Shown piece after piece: positions 18,283-26,107 of a DNA stretch of 64,000 bases (position 1 is its first letter; each line of letters opens with the position of its first letter). The position numbers and the translations under genes were made by a program. The DNA comes from Marinilabilia salmonicolor JCM 21150 (GTDB taxonomy: Bacteria; Bacteroidota; Bacteroidia; Bacteroidales; Marinilabiliaceae), in the NCBI RefSeq assembly GCF_000259075.1, contig NZ_AJKI01000012.1:51943-115942 (forward strand), given 5' to 3'. Below the pieces are notes generated by a model. It had not been told where the DNA came from. It did not search any database and saw only the letters and a list, made by a program, of their open reading frames with translations.

Positions 18283-19491
18283 ATGACAACACCAACAGTT
18301 ACCATCATAGGAATGGGCTACATCGGGCTTCCCACTTCAGCCGTTATGGCAGGCAAAGGAATTAGAGTCAATGGATGCGATGTGAACCCCAAAGTGGTAG
18401 AAATCATAAATGCCGGAAATATTCACATTGTGGAACCCGGTCTCGATGAGCTTGTAAAGAACAGTGTGGAAGCAGGTTACCTTAAAGTTTACGGGAAACC
18501 TCAACCCGCTGATGTTTATTTAATAGTAGTCCCCACACCATTTAATCAAAATCATCAGCCTGACACATCTTTCGTAGAAGCTGCCACACGCAACATAATT
18601 CCAATATTAAATAAGGGCGATCTTTTTATTATTGAATCCACTTCACCGGTCTTGACCACAGAAAAGATGGCTGAGATAATTTTCAAAGAACGACCGGAAC
18701 TACAGAAGGAGCTTTTTATAGCCTATTGTCCTGAAAGAGTTCTGCCGGGAAATGTACTCTATGAGTTGCAACACAACGATCGTGTAATTGGTGGAATTGA
18801 CGAAACATCCACCCAAAAAGCGATTGAGTTTTATCGGTTTTTTGTGAATGGGAAATTGCATCCCACTAACGCGCGCACGGCCGAAATGTGCAAACTAACG
18901 GAAAACAGCTCCCGCGATGTGCAGATAGCCTTTGCCAACGAACTATCCATAATATGCGATAAAGCAGGGATCAACGTTTGGGAACTGATTGAACTGGCCA
19001 ACAAACACCCCAGAGTCAATATCCTACAGCCGGGGTGTGGAGTTGGTGGCCATTGCATTGCTGTTGACCCCTGGTTTTTGGTATCCGACTATCCCGAACA
19101 TGCTCATGTCATTCGTCAGGCAAGAGAGATCAACGATTATAAAGCAGAATGGAGCGTGGAAAAAATACTGGGTACCGCCCGTCAGTTTGAAATAGACCAT
19201 GGAAGACAACCGATAATTGCTTGCATGGGATTGGCATTTAAGCCCAACATTGACGATTTACGCGAATCACCAGCCAAGTACATATCTTCTAAAGTTGTTG
19301 CCGAGGCCCGGGGTGAGGTTCTTATTGTAGAGCCCAACATAAAAGATCATCCAAGCTTTACCCTTACTCAATATATGCAAGCCTATGAAAAAGCCGATAT
19401 TATCGCCTGGCTTGTTAATCACAAAGAATTTCCGATCATCAACAAAGATGAACAGAAAATTGAACTTGATTTTTGCGGAGTCAGGAAATGA
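18283..19491 (+). CDS. wecC: UDP-N-acetyl-D-mannosamine dehydrogenase
   Basis: Oxidises UDP-ManNAc to UDP-ManNAcA with two NAD+. 402 aa. The N-terminal Rossmann motif IIGMGYIGLPTSAVMAGKG starts at about residue 9. IAYCPERVLPGNVLYEL and the catalytic-cysteine motif GCGVGGHCIAVDPWF are present, and FKPNIDDLRESPA marks the C-terminal UDP-binding domain. It is the partner of wecB upstream; the two are separated only by repeats and the DUF559 gene. The start follows a repeat-free AT-rich stretch. Confidence 0.95.
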   Translation: MTTPTVTIIGMGYIGLPTSAVMAGKGIRVNGCDVNPKVVEIINAGNIHIVEPGLDELVKNSVEAGYLKVYGKPQPADVYLIVVPTPFNQNHQPDTSFVEAATRNIIPILNKGDLFIIESTSPVLTTEKMAEIIFKERPELQKELFIAYCPERVLPGNVLYELQHNDRVIGGIDETSTQKAIEFYRFFVNGKLHPTNARTAEMCKLTENSSRDVQIAFANELSIICDKAGINVWELIELANKHPRVNILQPGCGVGGHCIAVDPWFLVSDYPEHAHVIRQAREINDYKAEWSVEKILGTARQFEIDHGRQPIIACMGLAFKPNIDDLRESPAKYISSKVVAEARGEVLIVEPNIKDHPSFTLTQYMQAYEKADIIAWLVNHKEFPIINKDEQKIELDFCGVRK

Positions 19492-19499
19492 AAAACATG

Positions 19500-19939
19500 T
19501 TAATACATACGAAAATTAAAATGTAAAAGGAATTAGGCGGTGGAGGTACCCCCTTCAGGGGGCCAGGGGGTGAGCGAAGGAAAGGATGAACGAAAGTTTC
19601 AATTCAAAAAACCTAAGAGCCACAAGTTAAATGCTAATACCTCCCCCATCCCACACCCCACTAACTCCCCTAAAGGGGAGCACCGGCCTAACCCGCTGTT
19701 CTCAGCAGATCAATACATACAAATGTTACAATATAAAAGAAACCGTGCGGTAGCGTACCCCCTTTAGGGGGCCAGGGGGTAAGCGACAGGAAGATACAAA
19801 CGAATGTTTCAAGACACCCCTATGAGCTAACAACTTCCACTACCCCGCCCTCTACCCCACTAACTCCCCTGAATGGGAGGACCGGGCTGGCCCGCAATCT
19901 ATAATAAATTAACACATACAAATCATACCCTTTTACCTG
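19500..19939 (+). repeat. Family-A elements: one right half, one full, one left half
   Basis: No gene; short open frames here are repeat-derived. Right half at about 19525-19620 (CCCCCTTCAGGGGGCCAGGG), full copy at about 19640-19815, left half at about 19840-19905 (CCCCACTAACTCCCCTGAAT). The final 15 or so bases before the next ATG are unrelated sequence. Confidence 0.78.
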
Positions 19940-21067
19940 ATGAACAAAAAAACCACCTACATAACCTTTAACGAACCCGTTAACGGGGTTTACATTAGCC
20001 AGGTAATAGAAGTAGCCCAACAATTAAGGCAAGATGGTCTTGATATAGAAATCATTGCTTTTTTTTCATTAAGGGACTTTATTAAAAACCGCAAAGTTTT
20101 AAAAAATCATTTCTTAAAAAGTCATGCGATTCCTTCAATTCCTAAACTAAAGTATTGGAAATTAAACAAAATATGGTTTAAGATTCTCCCTTTTTTCTCA
20201 AAAAATCAAGTAGTTATTTGCCGGGGGCCATTGGCAACCAACCTTGCCATAGATAACCTAAAAAACACCCGTATCATATACGACGGAAGAGGTGCCGTAT
20301 GGGCAGAACAAAAGGAGTATGGAGTATACAATGGCTCCGGGATAGAAAATGAATTATTTGAAATTGAAAAAAAGGCAGTAACAAAAAGTCATCGACAAAT
20401 TGCAGTTACTACTGAATTAATAAATTACTGGAAGAAAAACTTCAACGTTGCCGGAGATACAGCCAAAGTAATTCCCTGTACACTCAATACCACAAAAACC
20501 GGAGCAGTTCATAATATTCCGGAAGATTTAATCTCATTTATAGATAATGCAAACCATCAAAACTATTCAATAACGGTCTTTGCAGGCGGTAACGGAAAGT
20601 GGCAGCAATTGGATAAAATCTGTGAATTTGCTGCTAAGGTTATTGAAAGGCAGGAATCTCCTGTTTTTTTGTTTTTATGCCCTCCTGATAATAATGTTCA
20701 AAAATTACAGAAAAAGTTCCCAAAAAGAATTTATAATACACTTGTTAAACCCGATCAGGTACATCTCATTCTTGCAAAATGCGACTACGGAATTATTTTA
20801 CGAGAACAAAACATAACCAACAAGGTTGCATCACCCGTTAAAGTGGCTGAATACCTTTTTGCAGGTTTAAAAGTAATCATCAGTCCCAATGTTGGAGATT
20901 ATTCCAAAATGATAAAGGAAAATAATCTTGGAATCATTTGGGACAAAAAAAATGAAGTACCCGGCTTACCCAAACCCAGTGTACCTGATAAGCAACGAAA
21001 CATAAATTTTGCAGAAAAGCATTTAAGTAAATCAGCTGTGGATTATGGAACTCTAATTCAGCCGTAA
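19940..21067 (+). CDS. GT-B type glycosyltransferase
   Basis: A 375-aa protein, AT-rich. N-terminal half: YITFNEPVNGVYISQVIEVA and VVICRGPLATNLAIDNL, then IIYDGRGAVWAEQKEYGV. The C-terminal half (VFAGGNGKWQQLDKIC, FLFLCPPDNNV, CDYGIILREQNITNKVASP then VKVAEYLFAGLKVIISPNVG) has the layout of a group-1 donor-binding domain. Donor unknown. Followed 50 bp later by another GT4 gene. Confidence 0.82.
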   Translation: MNKKTTYITFNEPVNGVYISQVIEVAQQLRQDGLDIEIIAFFSLRDFIKNRKVLKNHFLKSHAIPSIPKLKYWKLNKIWFKILPFFSKNQVVICRGPLATNLAIDNLKNTRIIYDGRGAVWAEQKEYGVYNGSGIENELFEIEKKAVTKSHRQIAVTTELINYWKKNFNVAGDTAKVIPCTLNTTKTGAVHNIPEDLISFIDNANHQNYSITVFAGGNGKWQQLDKICEFAAKVIERQESPVFLFLCPPDNNVQKLQKKFPKRIYNTLVKPDQVHLILAKCDYGIILREQNITNKVASPVKVAEYLFAGLKVIISPNVGDYSKMIKENNLGIIWDKKNEVPGLPKPSVPDKQRNINFAEKHLSKSAVDYGTLIQP

Positions 21068-21116
21068 TGGCAGAAACCGCAAACATTAATATTGTCAATT
21101 TCATTTTTTAATTAAT

Positions 21117-22514
21117 ATGCGCATAGCCCTCCTCACCGACGGCATCTATCCCCACATCATGGGTGGCATGCAAAAACACAGCTACTACCTGGCCAAATAC
21201 CTGGCACGAGCAGGAGTAAAAGTTGATGTTTATCATGCCATACCGGAGGGTCAGCCCCTTCCAACAACCCCCGAAGGGTTTACAGAGGAGGAGTTACAAA
21301 ACCTGAAATTCTTCCCAGTTCATTTTCCAAAACCGGCAAAATATCCGGGGCATTATATCCGTGAGAGCTATATTTACTCAAAAAAGGTTTACAGGGAGTT
21401 TATTCTGCAACCACAACCTGACTTTGTCTATATTCAGGGGTTTTCAGGATGGGCATATCTTAAACGCAAAGACACAAAGGCGCAAAGAAAAAAAAATATA
21501 GTATTTTCAGGAATAAATTTCCATGGGGTTGAGATGTTTCAGCAAGCCCCGTCCTTAAAAGTAAAACTGGAACACCTGTTACTTCGCCCATGGGTAAAAT
21601 GGAATCTTCGCCTTTCAGACATTATCTTTTCACTAGGCGGTAAGTTAACACATATACAAAAGCAGCTTTCTTCTGCACAAAATAGAATTATCGAAATGCC
21701 AATTGGTATTACCAAAGATTGGCTGATTGATGAAGCTCCCGAGCAAAAAAGCAAAATCAGAAAATTTGCTTTCATTGGGCGATACGAGAGACGTAAAGGC
21801 ATCGAAGAGCTTCATTCAGTTCTTCAGCAATTAATAAAAGAAAAACAACCATTCGAATTTCATTTTATTGGGCCCATCCCGGAAGCCAAACGACTAAAAT
21901 CTCCTACGCCTCCTCCCTGGCCCCATGAAGGGGGTAAACAGCCCCCCCACCAAACACCATCCAACCAACCTATTGACCTATTGACCTATCGACCTAATAA
22001 CCTAGTCCCCTATTCACCTAGTAACCTAAACTCCTACTTGCCTAACCCCCTAACCTCTCCTTCCCTTACCCCCTGGCCCCCTGAAGGGGGAAACCAACCC
22101 GCAACCAAAACATCTAATCGCCTACTTGCCTATTCGCCTACTAACCTAATTTACCACGGTGCCATCCGAAACGAAAAAAAAATACAGCAAATCCTCCGTG
22201 ATGCCGACGTACTCGTCTGCCCCTCCTGGAGTGAAGGCATGCCCACAGTAATTTTGGAAGCAATGGCAAGCGGGTGTGCAATTATCGCATCTGATGTAGG
22301 GGCGGTTAGTGAGCAGGTTGACAGTGACAATGGCATTTTAAAAGAGCCGGGAAACAAAAAACAATTAAAAGAGGCCATGATAACCGTACTCAACATGGAT
22401 GAAGATAAACTACTGGCAATGAAGAAAATGTCAGTAGATAGAATAAAAGGGAAGTTTTTGTGGGAACAGGTGGCAGAACGAACAATTCAGGAAATTAGGA
22501 AAATAAGTCTTTAG
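21117..22514 (+). CDS. GT4 glycosyltransferase with repeat-encoded in-frame insertion
   Basis: Group-1 glycosyltransferase of 465 aa, about 80 longer than expected. The N-terminal domain starts MRIALLTDGIYPHIMGGMQK. The donor-binding domain has FAFIGRYERRKGIEELHSVL, FEFHFIGPIPEAKRL, then after an insertion YHGAIRNEKKIQQIL, DVLVCPSWSEGMPTVILEAM and ASGCAIIASDVGAVSEQV. Residues about 262-343 are Pro/Asn/Ser/Leu-rich and are written by intergenic repeat sequence (see the repeat at 21897). A second short repeat word encodes KRKDTKAQRK near residue 120. Both keep the frame open. Activity is uncertain but no key motif is lost, and the insertion falls in a probable surface loop. Confidence 0.9.
   Translation: MRIALLTDGIYPHIMGGMQKHSYYLAKYLARAGVKVDVYHAIPEGQPLPTTPEGFTEEELQNLKFFPVHFPKPAKYPGHYIRESYIYSKKVYREFILQPQPDFVYIQGFSGWAYLKRKDTKAQRKKNIVFSGINFHGVEMFQQAPSLKVKLEHLLLRPWVKWNLRLSDIIFSLGGKLTHIQKQLSSAQNRIIEMPIGITKDWLIDEAPEQKSKIRKFAFIGRYERRKGIEELHSVLQQLIKEKQPFEFHFIGPIPEAKRLKSPTPPPWPHEGGKQPPHQTPSNQPIDLLTYRPNNLVPYSPSNLNSYLPNPLTSPSLTPWPPEGGNQPATKTSNRLLAYSPTNLIYHGAIRNEKKIQQILRDADVLVCPSWSEGMPTVILEAMASGCAIIASDVGAVSEQVDSDNGILKEPGNKKQLKEAMITVLNMDEDKLLAMKKMSVDRIKGKFLWEQVAERTIQEIRKISL
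21464..21500 (+). repeat. CAAAG-word array inside a glycosyltransferase gene
   Basis: The text CGCAAAGACACAAAGGCGCA followed by AAGAAAAAAAAATA lies in frame in the GT4 gene. It is a degenerate 9-10 base word (ACGCAAAG / ACACAAAG / GCGCAAAG) of the same character as the intergenic short-word arrays of this window, and it encodes a run of Lys, Arg, Asp and Gln not expected in a glycosyltransferase core. Confidence 0.5.
21897..22150 (+). repeat. Family-A ends plus TAGG-type array inserted in a coding sequence
   Basis: Inside the GT4 gene. Two family-A ends in the same orientation (CTCCCTGGCCCCATGAAGGG at about 21913 and ACCCCCTGGCCCCCTGAAGG at about 22070) flank and interleave with complementary TAGG-type words (CCTATTGACCTATTGACC, CCTAGTAACC, CTACTTGCCTA, CTACTAACCTAA). 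All 254 or so bases are read without a stop as residues about 262-343. Outside this gene the same sequences occur only between genes. Confidence 0.85.
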
Positions 22515-23398
22515 GCAAGTAGGGAATTAGGAGATTAGGCGAGTTGATTTTCAGTGTGAGCTTGCGAAGAATCTGTTACAATATCATAGAACCTGTGCGG
22601 TGGGTTTCCCCTTAAAGGGGGGGCAGGGGGTAGCGCGCAAGGAAGAATACAAAAAGAAATTACAAGCTATCAATTTTATCGTCCCACCACTACCCCTCTA
22701 ACTCCCCTGAAAGGGAGTACCTCGGCCCGCAATATGTTTGAATGCACGAGACCTTCAATATGACAGAACCTGTGCGGTGGGTTTCCCCTTAAAGGGGGTC
22801 AGGGGGTAGCGCGCAGGGTAGAATATAAAAACCTTTTCAAGCAATCAATTATATCAAACACCCACCACAGACCCCTCTAACTCCCCTAAAAGGGAGTACC
22901 CCGGCCCGCAATGCTCTTGAACACAAGAAACCTTCAATTTGACAGAACCCGTGCGGTGGAGTTCCCCTTAAAGGGGGCCAGGGGGTAGTGCGTAAGGAAG
23001 AATACAAAAACCTTTTCAAGCAATCAATTATATCAAACACCCACCCACTACCCCTCTTACTCCCCTGAAAGGGAGCACCCCGGGCCGCAATGCTCATGAA
23101 CACAAGAGACCCTCAATATAACAGAACCCGTGCGGTGGAGTTCCCCTTAAAGGTTTACCATATAAAAGTTATTTTTTATCATGGGGGCCAGGGGGTAGCG
23201 CGCAGGCAAGTGCTTTAAAACCACACAAGGACGAGTTTTCCAATTTATTTCTCATAAGTAGTTTTTTCATCCTAAACCCCTATTGCCTAACCCCCTAACC
23301 TGGTATTATCAGAGATTCTTCGCAAGCTCAGAATGACATCTCTACTAGCCTAATCCCCTACTAGCCTAATGACCTAATGACCTAATTGTCTATTTACT
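22515..23398 (+). repeat. Dense repeat block: TAGG arrays, family A (four copies), family C
   Basis: No gene over about 880 bp. TAGG array directly after the stop (22512-22545). Family-C word GAGCTTGCGAAGAATCTG at about 22550. Family-A right half at about 22580-22650, then copies at about 22685-22845, 22858-23025 and 23035-23215. In the last copy about 29 bp (TTTACCATATAAAAG...) split the right-end palindrome. A second family-C word lies at about 23311-23340 in reverse orientation, and complementary TAGG-type words run up to 23396, ending just before the ATG at 23399. Confidence 0.8.
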
Positions 23399-24697
23399 AT
23401 GCTCAACGAACTCCTATACGAAAAAAACAACTACCTCACCCTCCTGTTCTGGGTGCTGGTCGGGGCCTTTGCGGGCCCTTTGGTGTATGTAGTGGTGCCC
23501 GTTCACATGCTCATTCTTAACAAAAAAGGAGCCATATTGTGGATATTGTTAGGGTTATGGCTGGTATTGACCTTAAGCGACAGCCGGCAGCCCGTCTTCA
23601 GCTTTGCTGTGAATCTGAAAACCGCCATGATGCTGGTCATGGGATATCTTTTTCTGGTAATGCCAAAAGAAGAAGATGCACTGCGCTTTGTAAAACCTTT
23701 CATTCCCTTTTTTGCGGTGGCATTCATTGCCTTAATCGGCAGTCCGGTAGCCTTTCAAGGGTTTCAGAAAACCGTTTCTTATGTATTGCTCCTGACCGTA
23801 ATCCCACCCACTGTGAACCTTCTGCTCACCTGGGAAAAAGAGCGATTTCTCTATCATCTGATTATGGTAGGAGTCATTGTACTGGCCACCGGTCTGGCCT
23901 TGCGATTTATCTCCCCCGGATTTGTCATTTTTGGAGAAGAAAGATTCTCCGGATTATTGGGCAACCCCAACGGACTGGGAATCTATGGGTTTATGTTTAC
24001 CGCCCTTTTTACCATTATCATCCATTTTCAAAGGTATCTGTTTACGCGCAATCAGATTATATTTGTTTATGCACTGGTTTTCGTTTCTCTTATAATGGGC
24101 GGTTCCCGTGGAGGCCTGTTTTCCACAGCACTGTTTTTGGCCGCCTGGTTCCTGTTAAAGCGCGATCCCATCATAGGCTTCATCATAATGTCACTGGTGT
24201 TTCTTTCTTACCAATATGTTATAGCCAACTTCGAAGACATCGTGCTTTCCCTGGGTTTAGAAAACTATTTCCGGCTCGAAACCCTGGAATCCGGATCAGG
24301 CCGGGTTTTTGCACGCCAGGTAGCTATGGAAAACATTCAGAAAAACTACTGGTTCAGCAAAGGTTTCTCCTACAACGAATTGGTTTTTTCCCAATATGCC
24401 GACTTTTTCGAAAAACATGGTCACCAGGGTAACGTGCACAACAGCTGGCTCACCATGTGGCTGGACACCGGTCTGGTTGGTCTGATCCTGTTTTCTATCG
24501 GCTGGTTGACCAACTTCATACGTGCCTCCCGCTTCTCCCCTCTTGTGTGGGCGGTGTTTTTTGGGTTACTGCTTTCCATTAGTGTAGAATCATGGCTGGT
24601 AGCCTCACTAAATCCGTTTACTATTGTACTGGTGATTATATTGAGTATGATGGGGAATCCGGCCTTTTACAGGCCGGCAGGGGAAATGGGTGATTAG
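23399..24697 (+). CDS. O-antigen ligase/polymerase family membrane protein (Wzy_C-like)
   Basis: Polytopic inner-membrane protein of 432 aa with about 11-12 hydrophobic segments. GEERFSGLLGNPNGLGIYGF is the conserved stretch before the Wzy_C domain, followed by MGGSRGGLFS, SGSGRVFARQVAMENI and the periplasmic loop ending HGHQGNVHNSWLTMWLDTGL, as in O-antigen ligases and polymerases. With an ABC exporter in the cluster a ligase role (WaaL-type) is plausible, but polymerase cannot be excluded by sequence. The C-terminus GEMGD-stop runs into a TAGG array. Confidence 0.9.
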   Translation: MLNELLYEKNNYLTLLFWVLVGAFAGPLVYVVVPVHMLILNKKGAILWILLGLWLVLTLSDSRQPVFSFAVNLKTAMMLVMGYLFLVMPKEEDALRFVKPFIPFFAVAFIALIGSPVAFQGFQKTVSYVLLLTVIPPTVNLLLTWEKERFLYHLIMVGVIVLATGLALRFISPGFVIFGEERFSGLLGNPNGLGIYGFMFTALFTIIIHFQRYLFTRNQIIFVYALVFVSLIMGGSRGGLFSTALFLAAWFLLKRDPIIGFIIMSLVFLSYQYVIANFEDIVLSLGLENYFRLETLESGSGRVFARQVAMENIQKNYWFSKGFSYNELVFSQYADFFEKHGHQGNVHNSWLTMWLDTGLVGLILFSIGWLTNFIRASRFSPLVWAVFFGLLLSISVESWLVASLNPFTIVLVIILSMMGNPAFYRPAGEMGD

Positions 24698-25020
24698 GTC
24701 AATAGGCAAGTAGGCCAGTAGGTTAGTAGGTCAGTAGGTTAGTAGGTCAGTAGGTTAGTAGGTTAGTAGGGGATTAGGAAATTAGGCCAGTAGGTTAGTA
24801 GGGAATTAGATAAATAGTCTTATCATTCTGAGTTTGCAAAGAATATTCCATACAAGTGCCATAGGCACAACCGATTTTGTTGTCTGGGATTTCAATCCCC
24901 GGGATTAGATTAGGCGAGTAGGGGATTAGGTCAGTAGGTCAAATAGGCGAGTAGGTCGTTAGGTCAGTAGGCGAGTAGGAGATTAGGTCAGTAGGTCAAT
25001 AGGGGATTAGAGAAAACTGA
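24698..25020 (+). repeat. Long degenerate TAGG-type array
   Basis: Two blocks, about 24690-24805 and 24900-25015, made of 8-9 base words such as TAGGTCAG, TAGGTTAG, TAGGCGAG and TAGGGGAT, roughly 12-13 units each. Between them lie a family-C word (TCATTCTGAGTTTGCAAAGA) and GGGATTTCAATCCCCGGGAT. Unit length varies, so this is not a simple clean tandem repeat. No CRISPR-like constant spacer is present. Confidence 0.85.
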
Positions 25021-25213
25021 AAAAACATCCCAACAATCAAAAGCCACAAGCTTGCCAATTAGAAAAAATCAATATATCTTTAACAGAAACCACAAATTTA
25101 AACCAACAAAAATCCATGACGAACTGGGATTTCAATAAAAATCATTAAATTTGAACCTCTCACGGATTTTTCACGTTAACATATTACATAACAACAATTG
25201 ATCTGTTATTTCA

Positions 25214-25387
25214 ATGTGCGATACAGAAATTAAAAAATACAACGACAAACTCCTAAAATTTGGGAAGAAGATTGCATCAAGCAAAGAAAAATCAGACTCA
25301 TTTCTGAATCAGATAGGTGTGACCACAAAAAAAGGCAACCTTAAGAAACCCTACAAAAGCTTATGTACTCAACACGCTCGGGACTGA
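25214..25387 (+). CDS. Small antitoxin-like protein upstream of ART-like gene
   Basis: A 57-aa frame, ATG 25214 to TGA 25385, starting MCDTEIKKYNDKLLKFGKKI and continuing SFLNQIGVTTKKGNLKKPYK. Short proteins of this kind, with a helix then a GI-x-T-K-x-G-x-L-x-x-Y segment, are encoded directly before the gene family seen downstream in other bacteria, as far as I recall. It overlaps the next start by 25 bp. The arrangement is that of an antitoxin; this has not been shown. Preceded by about 190 bp without repeats that may hold the promoter. Confidence 0.65.
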   Translation: MCDTEIKKYNDKLLKFGKKIASSKEKSDSFLNQIGVTTKKGNLKKPYKSLCTQHARD

Positions 25388-25980
25388 TTTTGGGATTCCA
25401 TGGGTGCGATTCTTCTCTTGCCAAGGCAGTTGCTTCAGGCAAAAAAAATCTTAGAAACAGTGAAAATAATTATGACTGGTTAGGTCATGGTGTTTATTTT
25501 TGGGAAAATAGTCCGCAGCGCGCTTTCGAATTTGCCACATGGTTAAAAACCAATCCGGGTAAAGCCAATTCCAAAGTAGAAACACCAGCAGTCATTGGAG
25601 CAGTTATTGATTTAGGCCTTTGTTTTGATATGCTTGATTATGGGATGCTCGGTATTTTAAAATCAGGCTATGAAGTCTTTAAATCAATTTGGGAAAAGAC
25701 AGGCAGAAAACTTCCTACCAACAAATCAATGGGAAATTCCGGTGATCTCCTTCTTCGTGAATTAGATTGTGCCGTCTTTGAAACCATACACCAACTTCGC
25801 AAAGAAGCCAATGACCCTCCTTATGATTCAGTTAAAGGAGTATTCTGGGAAGGCAATGAACTATATCCAAATGCCGGTTTCAAGGAAAAAGATCACATTC
25901 AAATTTGTATTAGAAATCCCAACTGTATAAAAGGTTTTTTTCTTCCACGTCTGGAGAATAAGAAGTTCAGTAAAGTTTAG
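25363..25980 (+). CDS. Putative ADP-ribosyltransferase-fold toxin-like protein
   Basis: A 205-aa protein. LGFHGCDSSLAKAVASGKK, then YDWLGHGVYFWENSPQRAFE and GVFWEGNELYPNAGFKEKDH followed by IQICIRNPNCIKGFFLP are conserved in a widespread uncharacterised family. The HG ... GVYFWE ... E order resembles the H-Y-E layout of PARP-like ADP-ribosyltransferases such as DUF3990-type proteins. With the overlapping small gene it looks like a toxin-antitoxin pair. Flanked on both sides by TAGG arrays, so it is an isolated cargo within the polysaccharide cluster. Catalysis is inferred. Confidence 0.72.
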   Translation: MYSTRSGLILGFHGCDSSLAKAVASGKKNLRNSENNYDWLGHGVYFWENSPQRAFEFATWLKTNPGKANSKVETPAVIGAVIDLGLCFDMLDYGMLGILKSGYEVFKSIWEKTGRKLPTNKSMGNSGDLLLRELDCAVFETIHQLRKEANDPPYDSVKGVFWEGNELYPNAGFKEKDHIQICIRNPNCIKGFFLPRLENKKFSKV

Positions 25981-26014
25981 AAAATACTGATGAATAACTA
26001 AATTACTCCTTCTA

Positions 26015-26107
26015 CACCCCTACCAACCTAATCACCTATTTGCCTAATCACCTACTGGACTAATCACCTATTGACCTAACAACCTACTGACCTATTTGCC
26101 TAAAACA
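26015..26107 (+). repeat. TAGG-type array, complementary orientation
   Basis: Words CCAACCTAATCACC, CTATTTGCCTAA, TTGACCTAACAACC and CTGACCTATTTGCC, running up to the ATG of the next gene. Same family as the array at 24698 but on the opposite strand. Confidence 0.8.

Noticed and set aside
19540..19767. 75-aa + frame in the gap after wecC
   Set aside because: Entirely composed of family-A elements.
23539..24432. 297-aa frame overlapping the ligase/polymerase gene
   Set aside because: Alternative + frame of the membrane protein gene, rich in Arg, Ser and His, with no family; the hydrophobic frame is the gene.
24690..25020. Possible CRISPR array (regular TAGG words)
   Set aside because: Units are only 8-9 bases and degenerate, with no constant 25-40 base repeat, no unique spacers and no cas genes.
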